Source: an uncultured Bacteroidales bacterium (lineage in GTDB: Bacteria; Bacteroidota; Bacteroidia; Bacteroidales; Bacteroidaceae). From it: a stretch of DNA of 64,000 nucleotides. A program made the position numbers and the translations under genes. Positions 26,349 through 35,600 of this stretch are shown piece by piece. Location of the stretch: NCBI GenBank assembly GCA_902787555.1, contig CADAGO010000003.1, forward strand, positions 1 through 64,000. Direction: 5' to 3'. Numbering within the stretch: position 1 is the first letter of the stretch; every line of letters starts with the position of its first letter. The notes under the pieces are model-generated. The model was not told the origin of the DNA. It did not search any database and saw nothing but the letters and a program-made list of their open reading frames with translations.

Positions 26349-28820
26349 GTGATATATCCAGAGAATTTTGAGGCGAAGATAGGGTTCGATGTGATTCGGA
26401 AGATGTTGAAGGAGGCATGTCTGTGTCCCCAGGGAGAGGAACGTGTTGATGCGATGGCTTTCTCTTCACAATACGAGCAGATCCAGACAGCGTTGCTGCA
26501 GACGGCTGAGTTTGTGAAAGTGTTGCGCGAGGAGGAATTTCCTGATCAGCATTTCTTCGATGTACGTCCAGCTCTTCGTCGAATCAAGATTCCCAATACG
26601 TATTTGCTGGTTGAAGAGATGTTCGACCTTCAGCGTTCGCTGGATTCCATTGACCAGATTGTGAGGTTCTTTGCTCGCCGTATGGAGGGCGATGAACAGC
26701 CCGTTTATCCTGAACTTTCAGCCTTGACTCAAAACATCAAGACTTATCCGAATCTTGTCAGACGTATCAGTCAGATTTTGGATAAGTATGGAGAAGTAAA
26801 AGACTCAGCTACCGTCGAACTGATGCGTATCCGTCAGGAGAAGCAGCATACGTCCAACAGCATCTCAGGAATGCTTCATCGTATTCTTCGTGAGGCGAAA
26901 GGGGAGGGCGTTGTTGAGCGTGATGCGGCTCCTACGATGCGTGACGGACGATTGGTCATCCCTGTAGCACCTGCGATGAAACGCAAAATCAACGGAATTG
27001 TCCACGATGAGTCTGATTCCGGCCGTACAGTCTATATCGAGCCAGCCGAAGTGGTAGAGGCAAACAACCGTATTCGTGAGTTGGAGAGTGAGGAGCGGCG
27101 CGAGATTGTACGCATCCTTATGGTCTTTTCCGATTCCGTTCGTCCTTATGTGCTCGATATGATTCAGTCTTACGAATTCCTAGGCGATATCGATTTCATT
27201 CGTGCGAAGGCTAAGTTTGCCATCAATACCAATTCCGTTCTTCCTACTATAGAACCACGTCAGCAACTCGATTTGGAAATGGCCATTCATCCCTTGTTGC
27301 AGATGTCGTTAGCAAAACACGGCCGTAAGGTTGTACCGCTCAATATCCGTCTGGACAGCAAACAGCGCATCCTGCTCATCTCTGGACCTAATGCTGGAGG
27401 AAAGTCTGTCTGCCTTAAGACCGTCGGACTGCTACAATATATGCTTCAGTGTGGTTTGCTCCTTCCTGCCGCAGAGAGTTCCAATGTTGGCATTTTCCAG
27501 AACATCTTTATCGATATTGGTGATGAACAGAGTTTGGAGAACGACCTCTCAACCTATTCGTCTCATCTGCTCAATATGAAGATGATGATGAAACAAGCCA
27601 ACTATGCAACCCTCATTCTTATCGATGAGTTTGGTGGAGGGACTGAGCCGCAGATTGGTGGAGCTATTGCGCAGGCGGTGTTGAAACGTTTCAACGACAA
27701 GAAGGCGTTTGGCGTTATTACCACACATTATCAGAATCTTAAGGAGTTTGCCCAGGACACAGCTGGCATCGTTAATGGAGCAATGCTTTACGACCGTCAG
27801 CAGATGCAACCTCTTTTCCAACTGCGTATCGGCAATCCCGGCAGTTCGTTTGCAGTCGAGATTGCACGCAAGATAGGTATCCCCGAAGATGTCATCGCTG
27901 AGGCGTCAGAGTTGGTGGGTCAGAACTATATCTCTGCCGATAAGTATTTGCAGGATATATCGCGTGACAAACGATATTGGGAAAACAAACGTCAGGAGAT
28001 ACATCATAAGGAGAAGAAACTAGAATCGACTATCCAGCGTTACGAAGACGAGTTTGATCGCATCCATGCCCAAAAACACGAAATCATAGCAAAAGCAAAA
28101 GCTGAGGCACAGCAGTTGCTGGACAGCTCGAACGCAAAGATTGAGCGTACCATCCGCGACATCAAGGAAGCGCAGGCAGAGCGTGAGAGAACTAAGCAGG
28201 TGCGTGAGAAGCTCACTCGTTTCAAGGAGCATGTAGACACGTTCCACGCAGCAGGACCTTCAAAATCTTCCATTAAGGAGGGTGGGGAAAGGACTGCTAA
28301 AGGAGACAGAAAAGGGTCTTCTGCTCTTCATCCTTCGTCCACAATACCAAAACCTGTAACATTGGCCGAAGGCAGTTATGTCAAGATGAAGGGGCAGACC
28401 ACCATCGGACGTGTTCTCAAACTCAATGGACGTGAGGCTCTTGTGGCTTTCGGCGCGATTCAGACTAACGTAAAACTCAATCGGCTCGAACCCTCGGAGG
28501 CTCCTAAAGCAGAAAACAGGACAGTGAACATAGTGCGGTCTACCACTCAGGATCAGATACGCGAGACGACCCTGCGTTTTACGGGCGAAATCGATGTGCG
28601 TGGATTGCGAGGTGATGAATGCCTGCAGACAATCGGGCTTTTTATCGATGATGCTTTGGTGGCAAATGCCTCGCGAGTTCGCATTCTTCACGGAACGGGT
28701 AACGGTATCCTTCGACAGTTGATTCGCCAGTATCTCAACACAATCCCTGATGTCACATCCTATCGTGACGAGAATCCCCAGTTTGGCGGAACAGGCATCA
28801 CTGTGGTTGACCTGCAGTAA
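26349..28820 (+). CDS. mutS2: Endonuclease MutS2
   Basis: 823 residues starting at GTG. MutS-family ATPase without mismatch-recognition domains: core and clamp helices, Walker A SGPNAGGKSVCLKT, Walker B ILIDEFGGGTEP, a coiled coil around 540-640, and a C-terminal Smr nuclease domain (DVRGLRGDECL, ILHGTGNGILR). The family suppresses recombination or rescues collided ribosomes. The linker before the KOW-like region (SSIKEGGERTAKGDRKGSSA, about residues 640-660) is low complexity and looks inserted. Confidence 0.95.
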   Translation: MIYPENFEAKIGFDVIRKMLKEACLCPQGEERVDAMAFSSQYEQIQTALLQTAEFVKVLREEEFPDQHFFDVRPALRRIKIPNTYLLVEEMFDLQRSLDSIDQIVRFFARRMEGDEQPVYPELSALTQNIKTYPNLVRRISQILDKYGEVKDSATVELMRIRQEKQHTSNSISGMLHRILREAKGEGVVERDAAPTMRDGRLVIPVAPAMKRKINGIVHDESDSGRTVYIEPAEVVEANNRIRELESEERREIVRILMVFSDSVRPYVLDMIQSYEFLGDIDFIRAKAKFAINTNSVLPTIEPRQQLDLEMAIHPLLQMSLAKHGRKVVPLNIRLDSKQRILLISGPNAGGKSVCLKTVGLLQYMLQCGLLLPAAESSNVGIFQNIFIDIGDEQSLENDLSTYSSHLLNMKMMMKQANYATLILIDEFGGGTEPQIGGAIAQAVLKRFNDKKAFGVITTHYQNLKEFAQDTAGIVNGAMLYDRQQMQPLFQLRIGNPGSSFAVEIARKIGIPEDVIAEASELVGQNYISADKYLQDISRDKRYWENKRQEIHHKEKKLESTIQRYEDEFDRIHAQKHEIIAKAKAEAQQLLDSSNAKIERTIRDIKEAQAERERTKQVREKLTRFKEHVDTFHAAGPSKSSIKEGGERTAKGDRKGSSALHPSSTIPKPVTLAEGSYVKMKGQTTIGRVLKLNGREALVAFGAIQTNVKLNRLEPSEAPKAENRTVNIVRSTTQDQIRETTLRFTGEIDVRGLRGDECLQTIGLFIDDALVANASRVRILHGTGNGILRQLIRQYLNTIPDVTSYRDENPQFGGTGITVVDLQ

Positions 28821-28882
28821 AACGAGGATTTTTTCAGTATGATGTATAATAACTATGTAATCAATTAAAAAAGATAAGAGAA

Positions 28883-30106
28883 ATGAAAAATGAATTATTG
28901 AGAAAGAATATGACGAGAGGCCGACAGCTGTCTGTCGTCTTGGTCGTGCTTGTTAGCGGATTGGCTGTCACGTCCTGTTCAGAAGACGAAAAGCCCGATA
29001 TCCCATCGATTGACGATGTCGAATCACAACTTCAGAAGATGACCCTTCGGGAGAAAGTGGGACAGTTGTTCTATGTACGCCCTGAGGTGCTTGACACCAC
29101 CATTCATTATGGGCAAACTGGCGGCATTGATGCTAGTACGGATGACCTCACCAAAATTAAGTTGCAGGCGGTCAACGCTACGATGAAAGGTGTGAATGAG
29201 AAATATCCAGTAGGTGGCGTCATCCTCTATGCTCACAATATCGACTATGAGGCTCAGCTCACAGCCTTCATCTCTCAGATTCGTGCATTGAAAGGTTCTC
29301 CGTTGCTCTGTATCGACGAGGAGGGAGGTCGCGTAGCGCGCATCGGGAATAACGCTAATTTCCATGTGGAGAAATTCGAATCGATGGATGCTATAGGTAA
29401 GACGGGCGATGCAAAAAATGCATACTATTGTGGCAACACGATTGGTACTTATTTGAAGAAATACGGATTTGATATTGATTTTGCACCTGTGGCTGATGTG
29501 AACACTAATCCAGAGAACATTGTGATCGGCAAACGTGCCTTTAGCGACGATCCAGCTGTTGCGGCTCAAATGGTTATCAGCTATCTTCAAGGACTGAATG
29601 ATGCCCATATTGTTGGTTGTATCAAGCATTTCCCTGGTCACGGTGATACAAAGGCCGATACTCACTACGGCTACGCTCAGAGTTTAAAAACGTGGAATGA
29701 GATGGTGGATTGCGAGATGGTGACTTTCAAGGCAGGAATCCAGTGGGGATGTCAGCTTATTATGACCGCACACATCGGTGCGCCCAAGGTGACAGGTTCC
29801 GATATTCCTGCTACTATGTCTTCACTCATTCTGCAGGATAAGCTACGCAAAGAATTAGGCTATCAGAATATCATCATTACTGATGCTATGGAGATGGGAG
29901 CTATTACTCAGCAGTATACCTCAGCAGAAGCCACTGTGGGTAGCATCAAGGCTGGTGTTGATATTGTGTTGGGACCTCAAAACTTCATTGAAGCCTTCGA
30001 TGCTGTAGTCAAGGCAGTAGAAGACGGAACACTTACCGAACAGCGCATTGATGAGAGTGTTCGCCGTATCTTGAAACTGAAGAAGCAAATAACTATGCAA
30101 CGATAA
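28883..30106 (+). CDS. GH3 beta-N-acetylglucosaminidase-like lipoprotein (NagZ type)
   Basis: 407 residues. Lipoprotein signal with lipobox LAVTSCS. Single-domain GH3 fold of the NagZ subgroup: LLCIDEEGGRVAR, the His/Asp motif KHFPGHGDTKADTHYG, and the nucleophile region IITDAMEMGAI. NagZ-type enzymes release GlcNAc from muropeptides. Being a lipoprotein, it would act in the periplasm or at the surface rather than in the cytosol. Neighbour LdcA fits peptidoglycan degradation. Confidence 0.9.
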   Translation: MKNELLRKNMTRGRQLSVVLVVLVSGLAVTSCSEDEKPDIPSIDDVESQLQKMTLREKVGQLFYVRPEVLDTTIHYGQTGGIDASTDDLTKIKLQAVNATMKGVNEKYPVGGVILYAHNIDYEAQLTAFISQIRALKGSPLLCIDEEGGRVARIGNNANFHVEKFESMDAIGKTGDAKNAYYCGNTIGTYLKKYGFDIDFAPVADVNTNPENIVIGKRAFSDDPAVAAQMVISYLQGLNDAHIVGCIKHFPGHGDTKADTHYGYAQSLKTWNEMVDCEMVTFKAGIQWGCQLIMTAHIGAPKVTGSDIPATMSSLILQDKLRKELGYQNIIITDAMEMGAITQQYTSAEATVGSIKAGVDIVLGPQNFIEAFDAVVKAVEDGTLTEQRIDESVRRILKLKKQITMQR

Positions 30107-30129
30107 TACATCTTACAAAGCAAAAGAAT

Positions 30130-31257
30130 ATGAAACAGATGAAATTCTGGATGTGGACGTGCCTCCTTACAGTTAGCAGTCTTTCCTTGCTGAATTCCTG
30201 CAGCGAGGAAGATGACATGGAAATGCCGGCTCCAAATGTACCGGTTGAAATAAAATGTGTAAAGCCCGACTATTTGAAGCCTGGTGACAAGGTGGCAATG
30301 ATATCGCCATCGTACTATACCCCAATGGAAAATGTGGAGAAAACAGCTGAAGTGCTGCGGAGTTGGGGTCTTGAGCCTGTTATAGGCCCGAATGTCGGAA
30401 AGATACAAGACGGCAAGTATGCAGGTACCGTGGCAGAGCGCATTAGTGACATTCGTTGGGCATTGAACGACCCTGACATCAAGGCTATCCTTTGTAATCG
30501 TGGTGGATATGGCACCATCCAACTCATCGATCTCTTGTCGCTGGAACAGATTAAAGCATCACAAAAATGGATTGTGGGCTTCAGTGATATCTCAACAATC
30601 CATGGATTATGGAATCGTGCTGGCGTGATGAGTGTTCATGGTACGATGAGTTCGTTTTTGGCTAAGGGTGGAACAGATAAAACCAGTACCTTGATGCGTG
30701 ATTTGCTGCTGGGTAGTGTGCCCCGCTATGTAGTACCGGCTCATAAGCAGAACATCATAGGCAAGGCAAGCGGCGTGTTGGTGGGCGGCAACATCTGTAC
30801 TTTTGCTCCGAACGTAGGTTCACAGGCTGATGCCACAATGGGCAACGACCTCATCCTTTTTATAGAAGAGGTAGAGGAGTCAATGCACAACATTGATCGC
30901 CAAATGCGTCTCCTTCAGCTCAATGGCGTGCTCAACCGCTGCAAAGGTATCATCCTAGGTGAGTTTGTTGATTGCGGTTCGGAATTTACCTTCGAGAGTG
31001 TCGAAGCTATGCTCTGCGACATGCTTGCTCCCTATCACATCCCTGTGCTCTGCGGATTCCCTGCAGGTCACGGTGATGTTAACCTTCCGCTCGTTATGGG
31101 TGCTCCTGTTACCATCGATGTCCGCAATGATGGTGCTACACTGCAATTCAATATTGATGGTACGCAACACGATGTCTTCACTTCTAACATTTCCGCACAG
31201 CCAACTCCTGCAGCTGCTCGCCTGATGATGGCAGGAAAGAGTACTCGTGTCCAATAA
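30130..31257 (+). CDS. LD-carboxypeptidase (peptidase S66) lipoprotein
   Basis: 375 residues. Lipoprotein signal ending LLNSCSEED. Peptidase S66 domain: KPGDKVAMISPS, RGGYGTIQLID, nucleophile Ser in VGFSDISTIHG, Glu in ILGEFVDCG and His in FPAGHGDVN form the Ser-Glu-His triad. Removes the terminal D-Ala from muropeptide tetrapeptides. A 23-base gap from the NagZ-like gene suggests an operon. Confidence 0.9.
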   Translation: MKQMKFWMWTCLLTVSSLSLLNSCSEEDDMEMPAPNVPVEIKCVKPDYLKPGDKVAMISPSYYTPMENVEKTAEVLRSWGLEPVIGPNVGKIQDGKYAGTVAERISDIRWALNDPDIKAILCNRGGYGTIQLIDLLSLEQIKASQKWIVGFSDISTIHGLWNRAGVMSVHGTMSSFLAKGGTDKTSTLMRDLLLGSVPRYVVPAHKQNIIGKASGVLVGGNICTFAPNVGSQADATMGNDLILFIEEVEESMHNIDRQMRLLQLNGVLNRCKGIILGEFVDCGSEFTFESVEAMLCDMLAPYHIPVLCGFPAGHGDVNLPLVMGAPVTIDVRNDGATLQFNIDGTQHDVFTSNISAQPTPAAARLMMAGKSTRVQ

Positions 31258-31264
31258 CAAGAAG

Positions 31265-31293
31265 AAAGGGGGATTGGCTTATTACTCCCTTTT
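31265..31293. terminator. Likely terminator between convergent genes
   Basis: AAAGGG(G)GA and TCCCTTT arms with a 12-base loop just after the LdcA-like stop; T run on the plus side. Confidence 0.5.
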
Positions 31294-31305
31294 AGAGAGG
31301 GGTAG

Positions 31306-32172
31306 TCAATGTACAACTGTGTATACCCTAATTCCCAGCATTGAAGTTTGCTTTTGACCGTAATCGTAAAAGGTAGTTGGGTCGAGTACTACTTTCTTGT
31401 TGAGGGATGAAGCGTGCATCAGGTGCAATTTGCCTTGCTGCCATACTGCAATCCCTACATGACTGGTGTCCAGACCTTCCTTTTTGGTAATCAGCGACAC
31501 GATATCACCTGTGTGTACACTCTGCAGTTCGCTCTCAGAGCGGTTTAGAAGCGATTTGGGAATATATCGGTATGTTTTGCCATTGCTGGCCTTCTCTTGT
31601 GCAGCAATGACTTTTATAAACTGTGGATTGGCTTTTAAATGCTTGTAAAGGGTAGGGTGAGTCGACATATAGTTGATATTGAGTTTTTGTGTTGACGTGA
31701 AGGGGAACTTACCCGTATCCACAGTTTTCACGATTCCTTTCGCCTCATTGTCCTCGCCCCACCAGGTGAAATAATGCAAACGTGAAGTGTAGTCGGTCAG
31801 TTTTCCTCCTCGATAGCGTATCGTGCGCAGTTGGCCGCAGAATGCTTGAAAGCTGGATGCCTTTGCGTGATAACATAAGTATAGTGCCAACACGTTCTCC
31901 ACGAAAGTGGTACAATCTAATCCGCGTGTATTAATAATAAGGTGTTCTTTGTCGCCTTCTTCCAATGTGTGTCCCACATATGGCACACCCAGGAACTGCT
32001 TGCCGAAATACATCATTACATTCTCAGGTTTCTCTCTTTGAGCCTGCTTTAATAACTGTTCGATACGAATACTGTCGGCAGCGGTGTACTCTACCGATTG
32101 TGCATGGATGCCCATGAGTGAACAAGTCCATATCAAGAAACCAATGATGAATATTCTACAACCAATATCCAT
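31306..32172 (-). CDS. DUF1460 N-acetylmuramoyl-L-alanine amidase-like protein
   Basis: 288 residues with a signal peptide (ending MGIHAQ). DUF1460, an NlpC/P60-related fold: catalytic Cys in RGLDCTTFVENVLAL, His in DTSHVGIAVW, and LMHASSLNKKVV. Relatives cleave muropeptides in the periplasm. Third of three co-oriented cell-wall-related genes (13 bases after GH25). Confidence 0.9.
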   Translation of the reverse strand: MDIGCRIFIIGFLIWTCSLMGIHAQSVEYTAADSIRIEQLLKQAQREKPENVMMYFGKQFLGVPYVGHTLEEGDKEHLIINTRGLDCTTFVENVLALYLCYHAKASSFQAFCGQLRTIRYRGGKLTDYTSRLHYFTWWGEDNEAKGIVKTVDTGKFPFTSTQKLNINYMSTHPTLYKHLKANPQFIKVIAAQEKASNGKTYRYIPKSLLNRSESELQSVHTGDIVSLITKKEGLDTSHVGIAVWQQGKLHLMHASSLNKKVVLDPTTFYDYGQKQTSMLGIRVYTVVH

Positions 32173-32185
32173 TTACTGTTATTCA

Positions 32186-33004
32186 TTACTTATACAAAAT
32201 TTCACTTAATGTATGCCTTCCAACAAACCTGCTTTGATCTACATCACCACGAATACCATCGATGCGTCCCTTGCTCGAATACTGCCAAATCACATAGTCC
32301 TCACCATTGTCTAGATAAGGTTGCTCGGCAGTGTTGTACATAGCAATCATGAAAAGGTAGGGCTTGTAGAAATCATAGTCTGCAAAGTATTTGTTGTAGA
32401 AGTTACGGCCCGTATAGATGACGGGACGTCGGCCGTATTCCTCAGTTACCAGTTTTAAGAACTCCTGCAGACGACTGTGGAGGGTTGCTATTGATACACC
32501 GCCTGTCACTTCTACATCGATAAGAGGCAACAAATCCTGTTTGCGTTTATCGATGACTCGCTTGAAGAGTGCGAACTGTCCTGCGGCCGATACACCAGGT
32601 CGGAAGAAGTGGTAACTACCTGCTTTGATACCGTTTCGACGAGCCTCCGTCAGGTTGTATTCGTAGGTGTCGTCCACCATATAATTCGACTCCGTTGCCT
32701 TGATGTACACATATCCAACTTCCTTGCTCTTTGCTACCGTACGCCAGTCAATTCGTCCCTGATAGTGGCTTACATCGATACCATGCAGGTGATCTCCTTC
32801 TGCTCCAAGAAATCCGATTACAGGTTGCGTACGCTTATTTGGAGCGGTGTCAGGTGTTGCCTTGAATGTGTTTGCAGGAGCATCAGGTTCAGGTGCCGTC
32901 ACAACAGTCACCTCACCTTTCTTCACCTTTTTCTTCTTGATGGCAAAGGTGGGTGAGACGATACAAAGTGACATCAAAATGATAATCAAACGGAACGTCC
33001 TCAT
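32186..33004 (-). CDS. GH25 lysozyme
   Basis: 272 residues. Signal peptide, then a Lys/Pro/Ala-rich linker (residues 22-60), then a GH25 barrel: HGIDVSHYQGRIDW, YVYIKATES and the acidic LIDVEVTGG. Muramidase that cuts the glycan backbone of peptidoglycan. Sits between DUF1846 (6 bases) and DUF1460 genes. Confidence 0.92.
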   Translation of the reverse strand: MRTFRLIIILMSLCIVSPTFAIKKKKVKKGEVTVVTAPEPDAPANTFKATPDTAPNKRTQPVIGFLGAEGDHLHGIDVSHYQGRIDWRTVAKSKEVGYVYIKATESNYMVDDTYEYNLTEARRNGIKAGSYHFFRPGVSAAGQFALFKRVIDKRKQDLLPLIDVEVTGGVSIATLHSRLQEFLKLVTEEYGRRPVIYTGRNFYNKYFADYDFYKPYLFMIAMYNTAEQPYLDNGEDYVIWQYSSKGRIDGIRGDVDQSRFVGRHTLSEILYK

Positions 33005-33010
33005 GAACCT

Positions 33011-34492
33011 TTAACTAAATACGTTATTACCTTTTTTTACAGGATCGCACGTCAGACCTACTCCTAACTTCTTGAATATCTTGCGGTCAATCTCGCTCAA
33101 CATCACTGTGCAGTGAGCTTGACAGCCACGCAACTGGGGCAGACTTTCGAGTGCCATACGGCAGTTCTCGTCATGCGGACTTAATACAGACAAGGCTACA
33201 AGTACCTCGTCGGTATGTAGTCGAGGATTGTTTCCTCCAAGATACTCCGTCTTCGTCTTCTGTATTGGCTCTATCAAGTCTTGCGGAATCAACTTGAGGG
33301 TATGGTCGATTCCTGCGAGATGCTTAGTGGCATTTAGTATTAGGGCCGCACTTGGACCTAGCAATTCGCTCTCTTCTGAGGTGATGATCGTACCATCGGC
33401 CAATTCTATAGCTGCGCACGCCTTTCCTAACGACTGTTCCTTCCGTTCTTTGGCGGCTACGGTGGTCTTGCGGTAAGCACTGTTGATATTTGCCTGTTTG
33501 AACAATAGGGCAATTTTGCTTACTTCATTGTCATTTCCTTCACCGTTCGCAAGATGGTTCAGGGCAGTGTAATAGCGACGGATAATTTCGTTTTTGGACG
33601 CATCCTGACACACCTCATCATCTGAGATACAGAATCCTACCATATTCACCCCCATATCTGTTGGTGACTTATAGGGATTCTTGCCATAGATACCTTCGAA
33701 CAAGGCGTCGAGCACAGGGAATATCTCAATGTCGCGATTGTAGTTGATAGCAATCTTTCCGTAAGCCTCGTAGTGGAAGGGATCAATCATATTCACATCG
33801 TTTAGGTCTGCAGTTGCTGCCTCGTAGGCGATGTTCACAGGATGCTTCAGCGGCAGGTTCCATACTGGGAACGTCTCGAACTTGGCATAGCCTGCTTCGA
33901 TGCCACGTTGGTGTTCTTGGTATAGTTGGCTCAGACATACCGCCATTTTCCCGCTACCTGGACCTGGGGCGGTAACGATGACCAGCGGACGTGTTGTCTC
34001 TACATAATCATTGCGGCCAAAACCTTCGTCAGAGTCAATCAGGGCAACGTTCGACGGGTATCCATCGATGGTGTAGTGATAATATGAACGGATGCCCATA
34101 CGTGTCAGTTTATGGCTAAAAGCGTCGGCCGAACCCTGACCGTTGTAGTGGGTAATGACTACGCTGCTGACCAGAAAGCCGCGCTTTTGGAATTCCTCGC
34201 GTAGGCGTAGCACGTCCATGTCGTAAGTTATTCCTAAGTCGCCGCGCACCTTTTGCTTCTCGATGTCCACAGCACTGATAGCTATTACAATTTCAGCACT
34301 GTCGTTCAGCTGCTGCAACATCTTCAGCTTTGAGTCGGGTTGGAATCCTGGCAACACACGGCTTGCATGATGATCGTCGAACAATTTGCCACCCAATTCC
34401 AGATATAGTTTGTTACCAAACTGAGCTATGCGCTCCTTGATGTGTTCCGATTGTATTTTAACGTATTTCTCGTTATCAAACCCGTATTTCAT
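33011..34492 (-). CDS. DUF1846 domain protein
   Basis: 493 residues, cytoplasmic. DUF1846 family, recognised by the start KYGFDNEKYVKIQSEHI and TAPGPGSGKMAVCLSQLY, a P-loop-like stretch. Its function is not established; structures suggest a nucleotide-binding enzyme. First of the leftward cluster with GH25 and DUF1460. A TAACTTTG box lies on the minus strand at 34536-34543. Confidence 0.9.
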   Translation of the reverse strand: MKYGFDNEKYVKIQSEHIKERIAQFGNKLYLELGGKLFDDHHASRVLPGFQPDSKLKMLQQLNDSAEIVIAISAVDIEKQKVRGDLGITYDMDVLRLREEFQKRGFLVSSVVITHYNGQGSADAFSHKLTRMGIRSYYHYTIDGYPSNVALIDSDEGFGRNDYVETTRPLVIVTAPGPGSGKMAVCLSQLYQEHQRGIEAGYAKFETFPVWNLPLKHPVNIAYEAATADLNDVNMIDPFHYEAYGKIAINYNRDIEIFPVLDALFEGIYGKNPYKSPTDMGVNMVGFCISDDEVCQDASKNEIIRRYYTALNHLANGEGNDNEVSKIALLFKQANINSAYRKTTVAAKERKEQSLGKACAAIELADGTIITSEESELLGPSAALILNATKHLAGIDHTLKLIPQDLIEPIQKTKTEYLGGNNPRLHTDEVLVALSVLSPHDENCRMALESLPQLRGCQAHCTVMLSEIDRKIFKKLGVGLTCDPVKKGNNVFS

Positions 34493-34666
34493 TTCTGTTT
34501 TTCCTTTCTTATGAAGATAATATGAATACGGGTTACAAAGTTAGCAAAAAAAACAATATGCAGAATCTCTAATTCACAATTTCCGTCAAATAAAACGTTT
34601 TTTTTTGCAATTCTTCCTCGTTTTGAGAAATTTGTCTATCTTTGCAACAGAAACGACAAATGAATA

Positions 34667-34849
34667 ATGTTACGTCTTGCTGCAAATAAAGTAGTCATCG
34701 ATGGAGAGCGGTTTACCAACCATGTTGTGGAACTGGTAGACGGACTTCTTGTGTGCCATTATCCCCTCACTTATGAACTGCCACAAACTCAATGGCTACG
34801 TACCCTTGTCATCGAAGAGGGTAGGGTCGTTCATTCCGAACATTGTTGA
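34667..34849 (+). CDS. Small conserved hypothetical protein
   Basis: 60 residues: MLRLAANKVVIDGERFTNHV, then a beta-rich stretch ending VVHSEHC. Promoter box TATCTTTG at 34637-34644. No domain recognised, but the promoter, codon use and length support a real gene. It is convergent with trmD. A short hairpin at 34861-34875 (TGAGAG, CTCTCA) may end transcription. Confidence 0.65.
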   Translation: MLRLAANKVVIDGERFTNHVVELVDGLLVCHYPLTYELPQTQWLRTLVIEEGRVVHSEHC

Positions 34850-34901
34850 AGTATTGTGTGTGAGAGGGTCTCTCAGGCGCAACAGGTAGCAAGAGAACGG
34901 T

Positions 34902-35579
34902 TTACTTCAGTAAATCGGGACGTAGTCGCTTGGTGCGTTCGAGTGATTGCTGGAGTTCCCATTCTTCAATTTTGGCTTGGTTGCCTGATAGGAGAATTTC
35001 GGGGACTTTCCACCCTTTGTAGTCGGCAGGACGAGTATAGATGGGAGCGGCGAGGAGGTTATCCTGGAAAGAGTCGGAGAGTGCACTTTGTTCGTCGCCA
35101 ATAACACCTGGGATAACACGAACGATGGCATCAGCCATACAAGCGGCTACGAGTTCGCCACCTGTTAGAACGAAGTCTCCGAGGCTGACTTCTTTTGTTA
35201 TAAGATGTTCGCGAATGCGGTAGTCGATACCCTTGTAGTGACCACAGAGGATGATGATGTTGCCCTTGAGTGAGAGCTCGTTGGCCATCGTCTGGTCGAA
35301 CTGCTGTCCGTCGGGTGTGACAAAAATGATTTCGTCGTATTCTCGTTCCGCTTTCAAGGCTGAGATGCAGGCATCAATGGGTTGGCATTGCATCACCATA
35401 CCAGGGAATCCCCCGAAAGGATAGTCGTCCAAGCGACGATGCTTATCCTCCGTGTAGTCGCGAAGGTTGTGTACATGTATTTCTGCCAGACCTTTTCGTT
35501 GTGCCCGGCCAAGGATGGACTTGTCGAAGAATCCCTCGAGGAGTTCTGGGACGGCTGTGAGGATATCTATTCGCATCAT
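34902..35579 (-). CDS. trmD: tRNA (guanine-N1)-methyltransferase
   Basis: 225 residues. Methylates G37 next to the anticodon to prevent frameshifting. SPOUT knot motifs: [25 protein letters not shown] and [13 protein letters not shown]. Starts 21 bases after the glmS stop. Confidence 0.96.
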   Translation of the reverse strand: MMRIDILTAVPELLEGFFDKSILGRAQRKGLAEIHVHNLRDYTEDKHRRLDDYPFGGFPGMVMQCQPIDACISALKAEREYDEIIFVTPDGQQFDQTMANELSLKGNIIILCGHYKGIDYRIREHLITKEVSLGDFVLTGGELVAACMADAIVRVIPGVIGDEQSALSDSFQDNLLAAPIYTRPADYKGWKVPEILLSGNQAKIEEWELQQSLERTKRLRPDLLK

Positions 35580-35600
35580 AGGACTTAGAGCCTTAAAGGC

